Part shown: piece after piece, positions 55,137 to 64,000 of the stretch
How positions within the stretch are numbered: position 1 is the first letter of the stretch
How the letters are laid out: every line of letters starts with the position of its first letter
Source of the DNA: SZUA-22 sp963751695
GTDB taxonomy: Bacteria > Bacteroidota > Ignavibacteria > Ignavibacteriales > Melioribacteraceae
DNA length: 64,000 nucleotides
Assembly (NCBI GenBank): GCA_963751695.1
Contig: CAVVVP010000001.1
Location: 62,001 to 126,000 of the forward strand
Reading direction: 5' to 3'
Notes under the pieces: model-generated
What the model was told of the DNA's origin: nothing
Seen by the model: only the letters and a program-made list of their open reading frames with translations
Databases searched by the model: none
Translations under genes and position numbers: made by a program

Positions 55137-56215
55137 ATTTTAATTGGGAAATCTGTGAGTTTAATATTGAATTTGTTTGTGCCGTCAGACGCGACTAGTT
55201 CGTTTCCATTATATTCAGAATCAATGTACCCCATTGCAATTGTATTTTCCATCATGTTGGGAGACGCAAGACTAGTCACCATACCGATCTGCACCCCATC
55301 AGATGAATGAAGGGTAATATCTGCGTGATTTTCGGATAATTTTTGTTCAAATACTAATCCACATAATCTACCAACTGCACTATTATCATAAATAACATTT
55401 TTAATCTGCGCGCATCCAATATATCCCCGCTTATCTAAATCAATCTCCTCTTTCAAGTCTGCTTCGGCAGGTGTGAATTGATCATTAAGTTCATTCGGTA
55501 CGATAGGAATTCCGCGTTCAATTCTAAAAGCATTATAAGCGGATTCACCTATGAAGTTCAAATTGAAAACACTTTTGTTCTTTAACAGATAATTGCAAAA
55601 ATCATTTGCATATTTTGAATCAACAACAATTATATGTTTAGAAACTTCCCCAACATCAACATATTTAATAGAGTGAATAAAATAGTTTTCGATCTGAACT
55701 CTAATAATGTTGTGGTTTTGTAATTCATCGAGTTTTTCTCCGGCAATTAATGCCATATAAGAATCAGATTCTGGTCCAATAATTTCAAACATGCTATATT
55801 CAGCAGAGGCATCACTCAAGGATATATCGTCCTTCTGTACGAATCTTTTTATCCATTTTAAAAGCTTTGTGCTGTCAGTGCAACCACCCATGAGCAAAAA
55901 ATAATCTTCGAATTTTAATAGTAAAGTTCTATCAATTATTTTTCCTTCAGTGTTTGTAAAAAGCGTTCTCTCCCATTCTAATTCGTTTAATTCTCCAAGA
56001 GAATTAGTTGCAAGTCGATCAAGAAGATCTAAGCTATTCTTTCCATGTATAAACAGTTTTTGATAAAAAGATATGTCTCTCACTCCAACACCATGAAGTA
56101 AAGACTCATACTCATCTTCAGCAGATGTGTAGAAATTAACTCCCCCATGTTCGTTCAATTGAAGATCATTGTAAGTATCTTTTAGAATTGATAAAAGTGT
56201 TTTACTCTCTTCCAT
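55133..56215 (-). CDS. ygfZ: YgfZ/GcvT-family folate-binding protein
   Basis: 360 residues with the GcvT-like fold: LLHGVGVRDISFYQKLFIHG, DRLATNSLGELNELEWERTLFTNTEGKIIDRTLLL, and FRIERGIPIVPNELNDQFTPAEADL. YgfZ helps maintain Fe-S enzymes. Its signature motif KGCYxGQE is altered here to KRGYIGCAQ, with the Cys in another place. The alternative is a GcvT-like methyltransferase relative. Part of a four-gene unit with the dipeptidase, a lipoprotein and the adenosyltransferase. Confidence 0.78.
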   Translation of the reverse strand: MEESKTLLSILKDTYNDLQLNEHGGVNFYTSAEDEYESLLHGVGVRDISFYQKLFIHGKNSLDLLDRLATNSLGELNELEWERTLFTNTEGKIIDRTLLLKFEDYFLLMGGCTDSTKLLKWIKRFVQKDDISLSDASAEYSMFEIIGPESDSYMALIAGEKLDELQNHNIIRVQIENYFIHSIKYVDVGEVSKHIIVVDSKYANDFCNYLLKNKSVFNLNFIGESAYNAFRIERGIPIVPNELNDQFTPAEADLKEEIDLDKRGYIGCAQIKNVIYDNSAVGRLCGLVFEQKLSENHADITLHSSDGVQIGMVTSLASPNMMENTIAMGYIDSEYNGNELVASDGTNKFNIKLTDFPIKI

Positions 56216-56224
56216 ACTACTCCA

Positions 56225-57064
56225 TTAATATTTTCTAAACCAATTTTTATTCATATTTGTTACATAAAGTTTTTTATTTGAATTCCAATAAAAAGGAATT
56301 GAATCTCTTATGCTAATTTTATTTCGCTTTCTTGAAAATCTATATTCATAATAATCGGGAAAAAGATTTTTGTCATTATCAGCAAGAGTGCGTTTGTGAC
56401 CAATCCCTTCGTACGTTTCAATCAAATGAGGTTGAATGTCAATTCCATCAGTAAAGAAATAATTATAGTTTCTGCTTCCAGAAATTATTCCATCACTAAA
56501 CTTTAACTCAACATATTCAATGTTGTAGGGTTTCCATCTCTTTAATTTCATAGAGGCAAACCCACCTTGAGAAGGTACAAACTTTTCCCAAACTTTTATA
56601 AACGAACCATTCTTACTACATTCAAATAGAGTAAGATTAAATAAAGCCGTGCCTAATTTAGTACTATCAAAGTTAATAAAACTAGCTTCATATCCTACTA
56701 GATTGTTGGGTTCAACTAATCTTTCGCACTCTTTAGATTCGACAATAACTGCAAGAACATGCTGAAATCTATTGCACTTATCTTTGTGGTAAATCACAGC
56801 CTTCGTCGGAACATCATAAATTGACTTTCTGTTAAGAAACATGAGATGACTACCGGGAGAATAATTATCAATTATAAATTCTTCCAAGGCGAGTGTATCA
56901 CATTCTTTATTGCTTTCAACTCTGCTCTTTGCAATCTCCAGATTTCGCTTTTTAATGGACCTTTCCTTTGCAGCTTCAATTTCTGCATTAGTACTTAAGG
57001 CATCGTCTGATCCACATCCGACAATTAGTAATCCCAATAAAGCTGTTAAAAAATATTTTTTCAA
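56225..57064 (-). CDS. Lipoprotein of unknown function
   Basis: 279 residues. Signal peptide with lipobox LLIVGCGSDD, lipidated Cys near residue 17, a short charged linker, and a mostly beta-rich mature part (NNLVGYEASFINFDSTKLGTALFNLTLFEC). No known domain recognised. Ten bases before the YgfZ-like gene. Confidence 0.6.
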   Translation of the reverse strand: MKKYFLTALLGLLIVGCGSDDALSTNAEIEAAKERSIKKRNLEIAKSRVESNKECDTLALEEFIIDNYSPGSHLMFLNRKSIYDVPTKAVIYHKDKCNRFQHVLAVIVESKECERLVEPNNLVGYEASFINFDSTKLGTALFNLTLFECSKNGSFIKVWEKFVPSQGGFASMKLKRWKPYNIEYVELKFSDGIISGSRNYNYFFTDGIDIQPHLIETYEGIGHKRTLADNDKNLFPDYYEYRFSRKRNKISIRDSIPFYWNSNKKLYVTNMNKNWFRKY

Positions 57065-57097
57065 TCTCTATCTATATTTGTAAACTATTAAGAATAA

Positions 57098-58474
57098 TTA
57101 TTTTGCAAATTCTTCCAGAAAATAGACTGAACTCAACATTCCAAGTTCAAAATTCTTAAGATCAAAATGTTCATTTGGTGAATGAATATTGTCTGTTTCT
57201 AATCCTAGTCCCATCAAGACAACAGGAGCTTTCAATTGATTTGCGAATTCAATAACAATTGGAATTGAGCCTCCTTCTCTAGTAAATACAGCCTTGCCTC
57301 CAAATGCTTTTGAAACAGCTTTTGAAGCTGCCTTAATTGCTTTATCATCCAACGACATTACTATGGGAAGTCCTCCATGAAGGTCTTTAACCTTTACTTT
57401 TACACTTTTAGGAGCAATAGATTTTACGTGTTTCTCAAATAGCTTGGTAATTGTTTTAGGATCTTGATTCGGAACAAGCCTCATGCTTATCTTTGCACTT
57501 GCTTTTGAAGGTAAGACTGTCTTAGCTCCTTCTTCCGTAAATCCTCCTATAATTCCGTTACAGTCAAGTGTCGGCCTTCCAGAAAGTCGTTCGAGAGTGG
57601 AGTAACCCTTCTCCCCTTGCAGAGCACTGACTTCATACTCTTTCATTAACTCTCTATCAGAGTATTTCAATTTTTTATAATTAGATCTTTCTTCAACCGA
57701 AAGTCTTTTCACATCCTTATAAAAACCAGGTATAGTAATCTTACCATCGCTGTTCTGCAACTTTGAAATAATCTTGGCAAGTTCATTTATTGGATTGGCA
57801 ATTCCTCCACCAAAACTACCAGAATGAAGATCTCTATTTGGTCCAGTAACTTCTATCTCCATATAGCACAAACCTCTAAGTCCATAGTTGATCGTAGGAA
57901 TTCCAGGTCCATACATAGATGTATCAGATATCAACACCGTATCACATTTCAATAATTTTTTATTCTGCTTTAAGAATTTTTCTAAATTCTCGCTTCCAAT
58001 TTCTTCTTCACCCTCAATTAAAAATTTTACATTTACTGGAAGTTTTCCTGAAGTTTTAAGATAAGCTTCAACGCTTTTAATATGCACAAAATTCTGGCCT
58101 TTATTATCGTCAGCACCTCTTGCCCAAATCTTGCCTTTTTTAATAATTGGTTCAAATGGCGGGCTTTTCCAAAGCTCTATTGGATCAACAGGCTGCACAT
58201 CATAATGTCCATAAATTAAAACTGTTGGTTTTCCTGGGGCTCCCATCCATTCGGCATATACAAGAGGATGACCTTTCGTTTGAATGATCTGAACTTTTTT
58301 CATCCCAGCTTTTTTTAGACTATCTGCGACAAATTTGCTACATTTTTTAACATCCGGCACACTGCTTTTTAGTGTGCTAATACTTGGGATTCGAAGATAA
58401 TCTTTGAGTTCTTCAATATACTTTTTCTTGTTCTTTTTAATATACTTAACAGCTTGTTCCATATTCATCTCCAT
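57098..58474 (-). CDS. M20-family dipeptidase/peptidase
   Basis: 458 residues. Metal and catalytic motifs: LIYGHYDVQP, ARGADDNKGQ, LIEGEEEIGSENL, and a late RLVPNQDP dimerisation part and HSPNEHF. Matches the CNDP/PepV-like dipeptidases of M20. Two in-frame ATGs start the gene. Cytoplasmic. Confidence 0.92.
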   Translation of the reverse strand: MEMNMEQAVKYIKKNKKKYIEELKDYLRIPSISTLKSSVPDVKKCSKFVADSLKKAGMKKVQIIQTKGHPLVYAEWMGAPGKPTVLIYGHYDVQPVDPIELWKSPPFEPIIKKGKIWARGADDNKGQNFVHIKSVEAYLKTSGKLPVNVKFLIEGEEEIGSENLEKFLKQNKKLLKCDTVLISDTSMYGPGIPTINYGLRGLCYMEIEVTGPNRDLHSGSFGGGIANPINELAKIISKLQNSDGKITIPGFYKDVKRLSVEERSNYKKLKYSDRELMKEYEVSALQGEKGYSTLERLSGRPTLDCNGIIGGFTEEGAKTVLPSKASAKISMRLVPNQDPKTITKLFEKHVKSIAPKSVKVKVKDLHGGLPIVMSLDDKAIKAASKAVSKAFGGKAVFTREGGSIPIVIEFANQLKAPVVLMGLGLETDNIHSPNEHFDLKNFELGMLSSVYFLEEFAK

Positions 58475-58640
58475 CTTAGACTATTTTATTAGTAATTATA
58501 AAGTTAAGGTTTCTATTTGCTCATATCAAGATGTTTAATCGGTTAATCAAATCCTTATAGAATTGAATTTTATAATTTTCAATTAATGCTTAACTTTAGT
58601 AATTAATTATCAACAAAATTAAACTCATAGAAAAAACAAC

Positions 58641-60017
58641 TTGATCGTCTTCAGATACATATTATCTGCTCACTTTATGCCATTCATATTTTCAGTATTT
58701 ACACTGATGTCTGTTTTTCTTCTACAGTTCTTTATTAAGTTTGCTGACAAGCTGATCGGAAAAGGATTAGAAACAATCATAATAGTAAAACTTGTAGTCT
58801 ATAATCTTGCATGGATGCTAGTTCTGGTTGTTCCGATGTCAGTTTTAGTATGTACATTAATGGCTTTTGGAAGCATGGCCCAAAATAATGAGATTGCAGT
58901 GCTTAAAGCATCTGGCACAAGTTTATATAAAATGATGCTCCCACCTTTCCTGGGCAGTATTTTTATTGCCGGACTTTTGATTTTATTTAACAACCATGTT
59001 TATCCAGATGCAAATCATGGAGCAAGGGTTTTAGCTTATGATATTACAAGGAAAAAACCTACTCTTTCGTTAGTACCAGGTGTTTTCTCACAGGAGATTC
59101 CGGGTAAATCAATATTGGCTCGAGCAATTGATAAAAATTCGAATGAGATGAAAGAACTCACGATCTTTGATAAGTCTGATCCTAAGAGTGTGAATATTGT
59201 AACAGCAAAAAGAGGAAATCTCTATTTCTCAAAAAACCTGGCAAACTTAGTTCTCGATCTATATGAGGGTGAAATTCATACATCCAATATTTATGAGGAA
59301 AAGGATTATAGAAAAGTTCTTTTTAGTAGGCATAAGATAGTGATGGATGCAGGTGAGTTTTCGTTCAGCCAATCCTCAAGTGGTTCAATGAGAAGAGGCG
59401 ATCGGGAGTTAGGGGCTCCTGCTTTGATAAGTAAAGCTGATAGCCTACAAATTCTTCAAACAAAGTATCAGGGTGAACTTGATGAAAAACTCATTACTAA
59501 CTTCACTCCCAAATTAGAAAAAAGCAATATTATAACTGAGCGATTTCAAAGATCAAAAAAATACATTTATCTGAAAGCTGGTGATAAAATTAAAGCTGCA
59601 AAAGGGAGTATTCGTTCAAGTACACGACGACTTCAATACAATAAGGAAAAAATCAATAATTATTGGGTTGAAATACATAAAAAATACTCAATACCGGTAG
59701 CTTGCATTTTGTTTATACTAATAGGGGCCCCACTTGGTACTATGACTCGGAAAGGAGGGTTTGGAGTTGCTGCTGGAATAAGTTTGATTTTCTTTCTTAT
59801 GTATTGGGCGTTCTTGATTGGTGGAGAAAAGCTATCAGATAGAGGTATGTTATCTCCTTTCTGGGGTACTTGGAGTGCAAATGTGGCACTTCTTTTAATG
59901 GGCTCATACCTTACATATAAGAGTGCCAAAGAAAGAGTGACCATCAATTTCAGTTTCTTCCAAAATTTTATACCTAAAAGTCTTAGGATTAAGAAGGAAG
60001 AAGATGAAAATAGTTGA
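58641..60017 (+). CDS. lptF: LptF-type lipopolysaccharide export permease
   Basis: 458 residues starting at TTG (58641), the only start after an in-frame TAA. Six membrane helices, three at each end around a periplasmic jellyroll-like domain (about 110-330). The N-terminal IVFRYILSAHFMPFIFSVFTLMSVFLLQF and MLVLVVPMSVLVCTLMAFGSMAQNNEIAVLKASG are typical. With LptG and LptB it extracts lipid A from the inner membrane. Overlaps the next gene by 14 bases. Confidence 0.93.
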   Translation: MIVFRYILSAHFMPFIFSVFTLMSVFLLQFFIKFADKLIGKGLETIIIVKLVVYNLAWMLVLVVPMSVLVCTLMAFGSMAQNNEIAVLKASGTSLYKMMLPPFLGSIFIAGLLILFNNHVYPDANHGARVLAYDITRKKPTLSLVPGVFSQEIPGKSILARAIDKNSNEMKELTIFDKSDPKSVNIVTAKRGNLYFSKNLANLVLDLYEGEIHTSNIYEEKDYRKVLFSRHKIVMDAGEFSFSQSSSGSMRRGDRELGAPALISKADSLQILQTKYQGELDEKLITNFTPKLEKSNIITERFQRSKKYIYLKAGDKIKAAKGSIRSSTRRLQYNKEKINNYWVEIHKKYSIPVACILFILIGAPLGTMTRKGGFGVAAGISLIFFLMYWAFLIGGEKLSDRGMLSPFWGTWSANVALLLMGSYLTYKSAKERVTINFSFFQNFIPKSLRIKKEEDENS

Positions 60018-61086
60018 TCGCTATCTGATAAAACAATACCTTATTACGATTCTATTTGCGCTGCTAACATTCTTATCTGTTTTCATTATTGTCGATTTGA
60101 TGGAACATATTGACGAATTTATAGATTACGATGTGCCTCTTCCAATTATCTTCAAGTATTATACAGTTTTTTTACCTCAAATGATAAGGTATATGACGCC
60201 TATTTCTGTTCTATTAGCGGCACTTTTTGTAACAGGAAAATTATCTGACTTAAATGAATTAACTGCGTTAAAGTCCAGCGGTGTAAGCCTGTATAGGTAT
60301 ATGACGCCTTTTATAATTACAACATTATTGATAAGTCTATTTGGAGTTTATTTTGGGGGATACATTGCTCCTCAGTCCAATAAAATAAAGGTGAACATCG
60401 AAAGAGAATACATGGATTGGGGAACAATCCAAAGCGGGCATAACATATTTTTCCAGGACAGTAAAACGAGGATCGTTACCCTAGCTTCTTATAATGTTCA
60501 TACTGAAAGAGCAAATATTATAAGTATCCAAAATTATAATGCTACGGATTTAACACAAATGGTAAGTCGAATTGATGCACAGCGGATGAAATATGATTTC
60601 GATACGCAGATATGGATTTTATCAGATGGAATAAAACGAACATTTGTTGATACCGTTGAGATCGCAGAAAAGTTTGATGAGTTTGAGATTAACGATCTTC
60701 ATTTTAAACCTGAAGATGTAATTAAGAAACAGATTAAACCAGAGGAGATGACATTGTCTGAACTTGACGAACTAGCTCAAGATCAGATTCAAACTGGGAA
60801 CAGCCCTAGGAGTGCACTAATTGATTATCATTCCAAAATTGCTTTCTCATTTTCTAGTGTGATCATTGTGCTATTCGGATTACCAATTTCTAGCAATAGA
60901 CGAAAAGGTGGTTTAGCATTGCAGTTTGGAATCAACTTAGTTATTGCATTCGCTTATTTAGTTTTTATGAGCATTAGTCTTGCATTTGGAAAGAATGGTG
61001 TTATGAGTCCAGTATTAACTGCTTGGTTTGCAAATGCGGTTTTCTTTGCAGCTGCAATAGTCAATATTAGTAAAGCACAGAAATAA
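60004..61086 (+). CDS. lptG: LptG-type lipopolysaccharide export permease
   Basis: 360 residues with the same fold as its neighbour: KIVDRYLIKQYLITILFALLTFLSVFIIVDLMEHI, MTPISVLLAALFVTGKLSDLNELTALKSSGVSLYRYM and the final three helices from about residue 280. Shorter than LptF. The overlapping start supports co-translation. No lptB or lptC is in this window. Confidence 0.93.
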   Translation: MKIVDRYLIKQYLITILFALLTFLSVFIIVDLMEHIDEFIDYDVPLPIIFKYYTVFLPQMIRYMTPISVLLAALFVTGKLSDLNELTALKSSGVSLYRYMTPFIITTLLISLFGVYFGGYIAPQSNKIKVNIEREYMDWGTIQSGHNIFFQDSKTRIVTLASYNVHTERANIISIQNYNATDLTQMVSRIDAQRMKYDFDTQIWILSDGIKRTFVDTVEIAEKFDEFEINDLHFKPEDVIKKQIKPEEMTLSELDELAQDQIQTGNSPRSALIDYHSKIAFSFSSVIIVLFGLPISSNRRKGGLALQFGINLVIAFAYLVFMSISLAFGKNGVMSPVLTAWFANAVFFAAAIVNISKAQK

Positions 61087-61087
61087 T

Positions 61088-63304
61088 TTACTTCGATTCA
61101 AGGTATGAAATTCCGTCCCAATCAGTTGGTGGATTGGAAATAAATTGCTCGCATCTATCTAGATATAATTTTGAAAGCTTATCACTTTTATTTTTCGAAA
61201 TTGAATTTTCAAAATGTGATTTAGCAACTTCAAATTTCCCTTTCATGTATGCCGAGTATCCTTGCAAATAATCATTATAATTCTCTAGCCTTTGAGTTGT
61301 TTTTTCGTCCTCTTTCAAGCCAATAAGTTCATAAACTAATATCGGTTGAGTTTTACCCTTCACCACTACCTTATCAACAATTCTTACCGAAACGTAATCA
61401 CAAACTGCTTTATAAGTTGATTCACTTATGAGAACGCTAGTACCATATATTTTATTAGCTCCCTCTAGCCTTGAGGCTAGATTTACCCCATCACCCATTA
61501 CAGTATAATCAAAGCGTTCATTACCACCAATGTTGCCAACAACAACGTTGTCAGTGTTGATTCCAATTCTTGTTTTGAAATCAGTCTTTACTTCAAGATT
61601 CCATTCATTTTTTAGTTCATCTATTTTTGCCTGCATCAGTAGAGCTGTTTTACATGCTTTCAGTTCTTGATTTTCAACATCTATGGGTGCTCCCCAAAAC
61701 GCCATTAATGAATCTCCCAAGTACTTATCTAGTGTCCCATTGTTATCAAGAACAAACTCTGTCATTTTATGAAGATAATTGTTAATAAAATCAACAAGTT
61801 CTTCTGCTTCCATATTCTCCGAAATAGAAGTAAACCCTTCTATATCACTGAATAGTGTTGTGATTTTTTTCTTCTCTCCACCTAGCGATAATTTTTCTGG
61901 ATCTAAAAGAAGTTCATCTACTAACGGTTTGCTAACGTAGTGTTCGAACATTCCTTTGATTAACACATTTTGCTTACGCAAAATCATTGCATAATAAATC
62001 GTTGTGGAAAGGTATCCAAACGCTAAAGCTGAAATTGGACTAATGAATGCCACTACTAGGTCATATTCATTAAATAAATATAAGCCTAAATTATAGGTTG
62101 AAAAAAGTAGCAATGCTAATAGTGAAAGATTAAAGAGCTCCGACAAAATTGGATTTATGCTTCTGCTCTTAAAAATGGAAAACACTAAAAATGAAAGAAA
62201 ACATAATACGATGATAACTATTACTTCACTTAAGGTAGATTGCCTATAAAGGAAATCATTCCATAAAATATTTTGAACTGCATTTGCATGAATTTCTACA
62301 CCCCACATTTTGTTGTCCCCTTTTCGCCGACCTAATCCGTAAGATATTGGATGTAGATCGCCATCTTCAGGTAAATTTGATCCTATCAGAACAATCTTAT
62401 TTTTGAATATTCCGCTGTTAAGTAATCCGGTCTCCGTATCATCCCACGTGTTCAATTCTGCTTCATAGTATATTTCATCGTTTGTCTTGAATTCAGCATC
62501 ATCCAAAACATCTGTGAAATTGTAGTATTTAAATGTCCCATTTGGTCCGTAATAATTAATTAGCATTGATGATGCATCATATCTTGGTATCTCTTTCCCA
62601 TACTGCAAAAAACTACTTTCCTCAATTTCTGCAAGAGAATTGTTTTCAGTTCCGAAGTACTTATTAAGCACTGCAAAACCAAAGGTTGGTAATACCTTTT
62701 TGTGAATATCAGATATAGCAAATGGTTCATATCTTCTAAAAATTCCATCTTCATCGCTGCCAAGCTGTACGATGCCCATAGAACTATCAGCAATAATGAA
62801 TTTGTTTCGATAGTTATATGATTTATCAATAACCGAATAATTTCCGTTCTGGTACTGATTTTCGGCAATTATATCCAGAGCACCAGCAACAACGACATTT
62901 CTATGTTTTCTAATAACAGAGATTAGTTCCTCATCATTATCTAAAGAATATTTATCATCATTTGCCATTAGCACATCAATTCCAATAGCTTTAACACCAG
63001 CTTCGTTTAAATTATTTATTACTTTCGAAAAATAAGACCTTGGCCAGGGCCATACATTCATTGGATTCGGAATTTGGTCGTAATCAATTTGAGATATACC
63101 AAGAATGATGACATTTGATGAATCCTTAATATCTATTCTCTCTCTATTTGAAAATCGCGCGTCAATAAATTTTAATTCAAGTTCCTTCAATGGTTTGATG
63201 GAAAAGAAAAGTTCTTGAGTTAGCAAAATTACCAGAAGAGATGATAAAACTGGAATAACAATAAAGGGAGTCATTCCGAATATTTTATTTCTTGGTTTCT
63301 TCAT
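61088..63304 (-). CDS. Adenylate/guanylate cyclase with CHASE2 sensor
   Basis: 738 residues. One N-terminal helix (PFIVIPVLSSLLVILLTQELFF), an extracytoplasmic CHASE2 domain (about 40-335, with DSSNVIILGISQIDYDQIPN, WPWPRSYFSKVINNL and GIDVLMANDD), three membrane helices (about 345-440), then a class III cyclase domain (about 480-650: ITTLFSDIEGFTSISENM, YLGDSLMAFWGAP, RIGINTDNVVVGNIGGNERFDYTVMGDGVN). The Asp metal ligands are present. A TPR-like C-terminal tail follows. Makes cAMP or cGMP in response to an envelope signal. Confidence 0.92.
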   Translation of the reverse strand: MKKPRNKIFGMTPFIVIPVLSSLLVILLTQELFFSIKPLKELELKFIDARFSNRERIDIKDSSNVIILGISQIDYDQIPNPMNVWPWPRSYFSKVINNLNEAGVKAIGIDVLMANDDKYSLDNDEELISVIRKHRNVVVAGALDIIAENQYQNGNYSVIDKSYNYRNKFIIADSSMGIVQLGSDEDGIFRRYEPFAISDIHKKVLPTFGFAVLNKYFGTENNSLAEIEESSFLQYGKEIPRYDASSMLINYYGPNGTFKYYNFTDVLDDAEFKTNDEIYYEAELNTWDDTETGLLNSGIFKNKIVLIGSNLPEDGDLHPISYGLGRRKGDNKMWGVEIHANAVQNILWNDFLYRQSTLSEVIVIIVLCFLSFLVFSIFKSRSINPILSELFNLSLLALLLFSTYNLGLYLFNEYDLVVAFISPISALAFGYLSTTIYYAMILRKQNVLIKGMFEHYVSKPLVDELLLDPEKLSLGGEKKKITTLFSDIEGFTSISENMEAEELVDFINNYLHKMTEFVLDNNGTLDKYLGDSLMAFWGAPIDVENQELKACKTALLMQAKIDELKNEWNLEVKTDFKTRIGINTDNVVVGNIGGNERFDYTVMGDGVNLASRLEGANKIYGTSVLISESTYKAVCDYVSVRIVDKVVVKGKTQPILVYELIGLKEDEKTTQRLENYNDYLQGYSAYMKGKFEVAKSHFENSISKNKSDKLSKLYLDRCEQFISNPPTDWDGISYLESK

Positions 63305-63312
63305 TTTTTGAT

Positions 63313-64000
63313 TCAGAAATTGTATCTGACAGAAAGACCAGCAATAGAATTATTGTATCCTTCAGCAATCTTATAATAGCGCATCTGTAATCTAAGCCAC
63401 ATATTTTTAATCAACTGATAGGATGTTATAAAATCAACGGAATGTCTTTTAAAATCTCCATAGCTGGGATTATAATAAAGTGAAAACTCCAAGTTATCTT
63501 GCAGCATTTTGTATTTACCTCCCAATGTAAAAGTAACATAACTATATTTTACAAGGGAAATCTCACTATCGTAGTAAATTGCACTCAGTGTAGTTAGAAA
63601 ATTTCGAGACCAATAACTGTTAAGTGAAAAGGATGTAGAGAGATAATTAGCATCAGAACGATACAAACCATTATCATCTCTTTGAGAAGCCATTAAGCTA
63701 AGATTGGTATTGTGCCTGACTTTCAAATTGAAATCGTATCCAACATTAAATGTAACTCTATTTGTAACATCATCAACTGACAGTCGAAGGCTGTCTGATG
63801 GATCTACCCCATTACTATTGTCATTTCTGATATACCCAAAAGTAAAATTAGGGGCATCAGATTTGAGAAATAGCGAAGCTGCAAACCTAAAAGTTTGAAA
63901 TCTTGTTGTGTATAACTTGGTGCCCTGAAGATTATCGTGAAGATTTTCGTAACCTAAAGTCAAAAATAATTGGTCATTAGCGAATCTTATTCTATCGTTT
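63313..64000 (-). CDS. Outer-membrane beta-barrel-like protein (5' part outside window)
   Basis: The frame stays open to the window edge, so the N-terminus is missing. The visible 229 residues are alternating amphipathic strands (FRFAASLFLKSDAPNFTFGYIRND, TFNVGYDFNLKVRHNTNLSLMAS, LRLQMRYYKIAEGYNNSIAGLSVRYNF), ending in Phe, as in outer-membrane barrels. It ends 8 bases before the CHASE2 cyclase start and is probably in the same transcript. No known family recognised. Confidence 0.65.
   Translation of the reverse strand, partial: NDRIRFANDQLFLTLGYENLHDNLQGTKLYTTRFQTFRFAASLFLKSDAPNFTFGYIRNDNSNGVDPSDSLRLSVDDVTNRVTFNVGYDFNLKVRHNTNLSLMASQRDDNGLYRSDANYLSTSFSLNSYWSRNFLTTLSAIYYDSEISLVKYSYVTFTLGGKYKMLQDNLEFSLYYNPSYGDFKRHSVDFITSYQLIKNMWLRLQMRYYKIAEGYNNSIAGLSVRYNF

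Noticed and set aside
1..64000. CRISPR arrays, transposases, phage genes or rRNA
   Set aside because: None seen: no regularly spaced repeats, no transposase or integrase motifs, and no rRNA-like stretches on either strand.

Overview
The window is AT-rich chromosomal DNA from a Gram-negative bacterium of the Bacteroidota/Chlorobiota/Ignavibacteriota side of the tree. My best guess is an Ignavibacteria-like organism, inferred from gene content. Supporting signs are outer-membrane beta-barrels ending in aromatic residues, TonB/ExbBD and LptFG genes, many TPR proteins, an HU-SPOR membrane protein beside tolQ/R-like genes, a NUDIX-type pentose regulator, and a tmRNA whose tag reads GENNYALAA. Good AGGAGG-type ribosome binding sites precede several genes, unlike typical Bacteroidota. 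TTG starts are common and a few starts look non-canonical. There is no CRISPR array, prophage, insertion sequence or rRNA.

Layout. 1-5 kb (minus): PhoH (cut by the window edge), LysM protein, coiled-coil lipoprotein, RadC, TPR protein, GuaA. 5-8 kb (minus): efp-accB-accC-gcvH, closed by a hairpin; gcvH carries a one-base frameshift. 8-11 kb: TPR membrane protein, PHP phosphoesterase, small ABM-like protein, DapF. 11-12.8 kb (plus): beta-propeller protein and two membrane proteins. 12.8-20.6 kb (minus): an envelope operon of a 1000-residue TPR protein, an outer-membrane receptor-like protein, HU-SPOR, ExbB, ExbD and TonB. 22-25 kb: tRNA-Leu and an ECF sigma factor operon divergent from a Spy-like gene, both with matching promoter-like motifs. 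24.8-27 kb (minus): peroxiredoxin, 6-pyruvoyl-tetrahydropterin synthase, folE and an SDR, which together look like a tetrahydrobiopterin operon. 27-29.4 kb: dodecin, a Fur-family regulator, an MBL hydrolase, tRNA-Gln and a HAD phosphatase. 29.5-32.6 kb (plus): a zinc-receptor-like TonB operon behind a palindrome. 32.7-37.6 kb: DMT and DASS transporters, an OB-fold lipoprotein, PrfC. 37.7-44.5 kb: a cyclase-family protein, two tandem ATP-grasp paralogues, a TupA-like ATP-grasp protein, an SDR, a GNAT and an APC permease, possibly a small biosynthetic or modification cluster. 44.5-54 kb: pentose catabolism (xylB, NUDIX regulator, xylA, sodium/sugar symporter, araA, araD, araB). 54.2-58.5 kb: tmRNA, cobalamin adenosyltransferase, YgfZ-like protein, lipoprotein, M20 dipeptidase. 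58.6-64 kb: lptF-lptG, a CHASE2 adenylate cyclase and a partial beta-barrel protein.

The most notable anomaly is a patch of about 4 kb (roughly 45.2-49.4 kb) in which xylB, the NUDIX regulator, xylA and the symporter are broken by many one-base indels while their protein motifs stay conserved across the three frames. This is either a low-quality stretch of consensus or very recent decay. The most biologically suggestive loci are the ATP-grasp cluster, the predicted BH4 operon, the HU-SPOR/ExbBD/TonB operon, the self-regulating ECF locus, and the starts of phoH and radC that lack ATG, GTG or TTG. All identifications come from reading motifs, without database searches.
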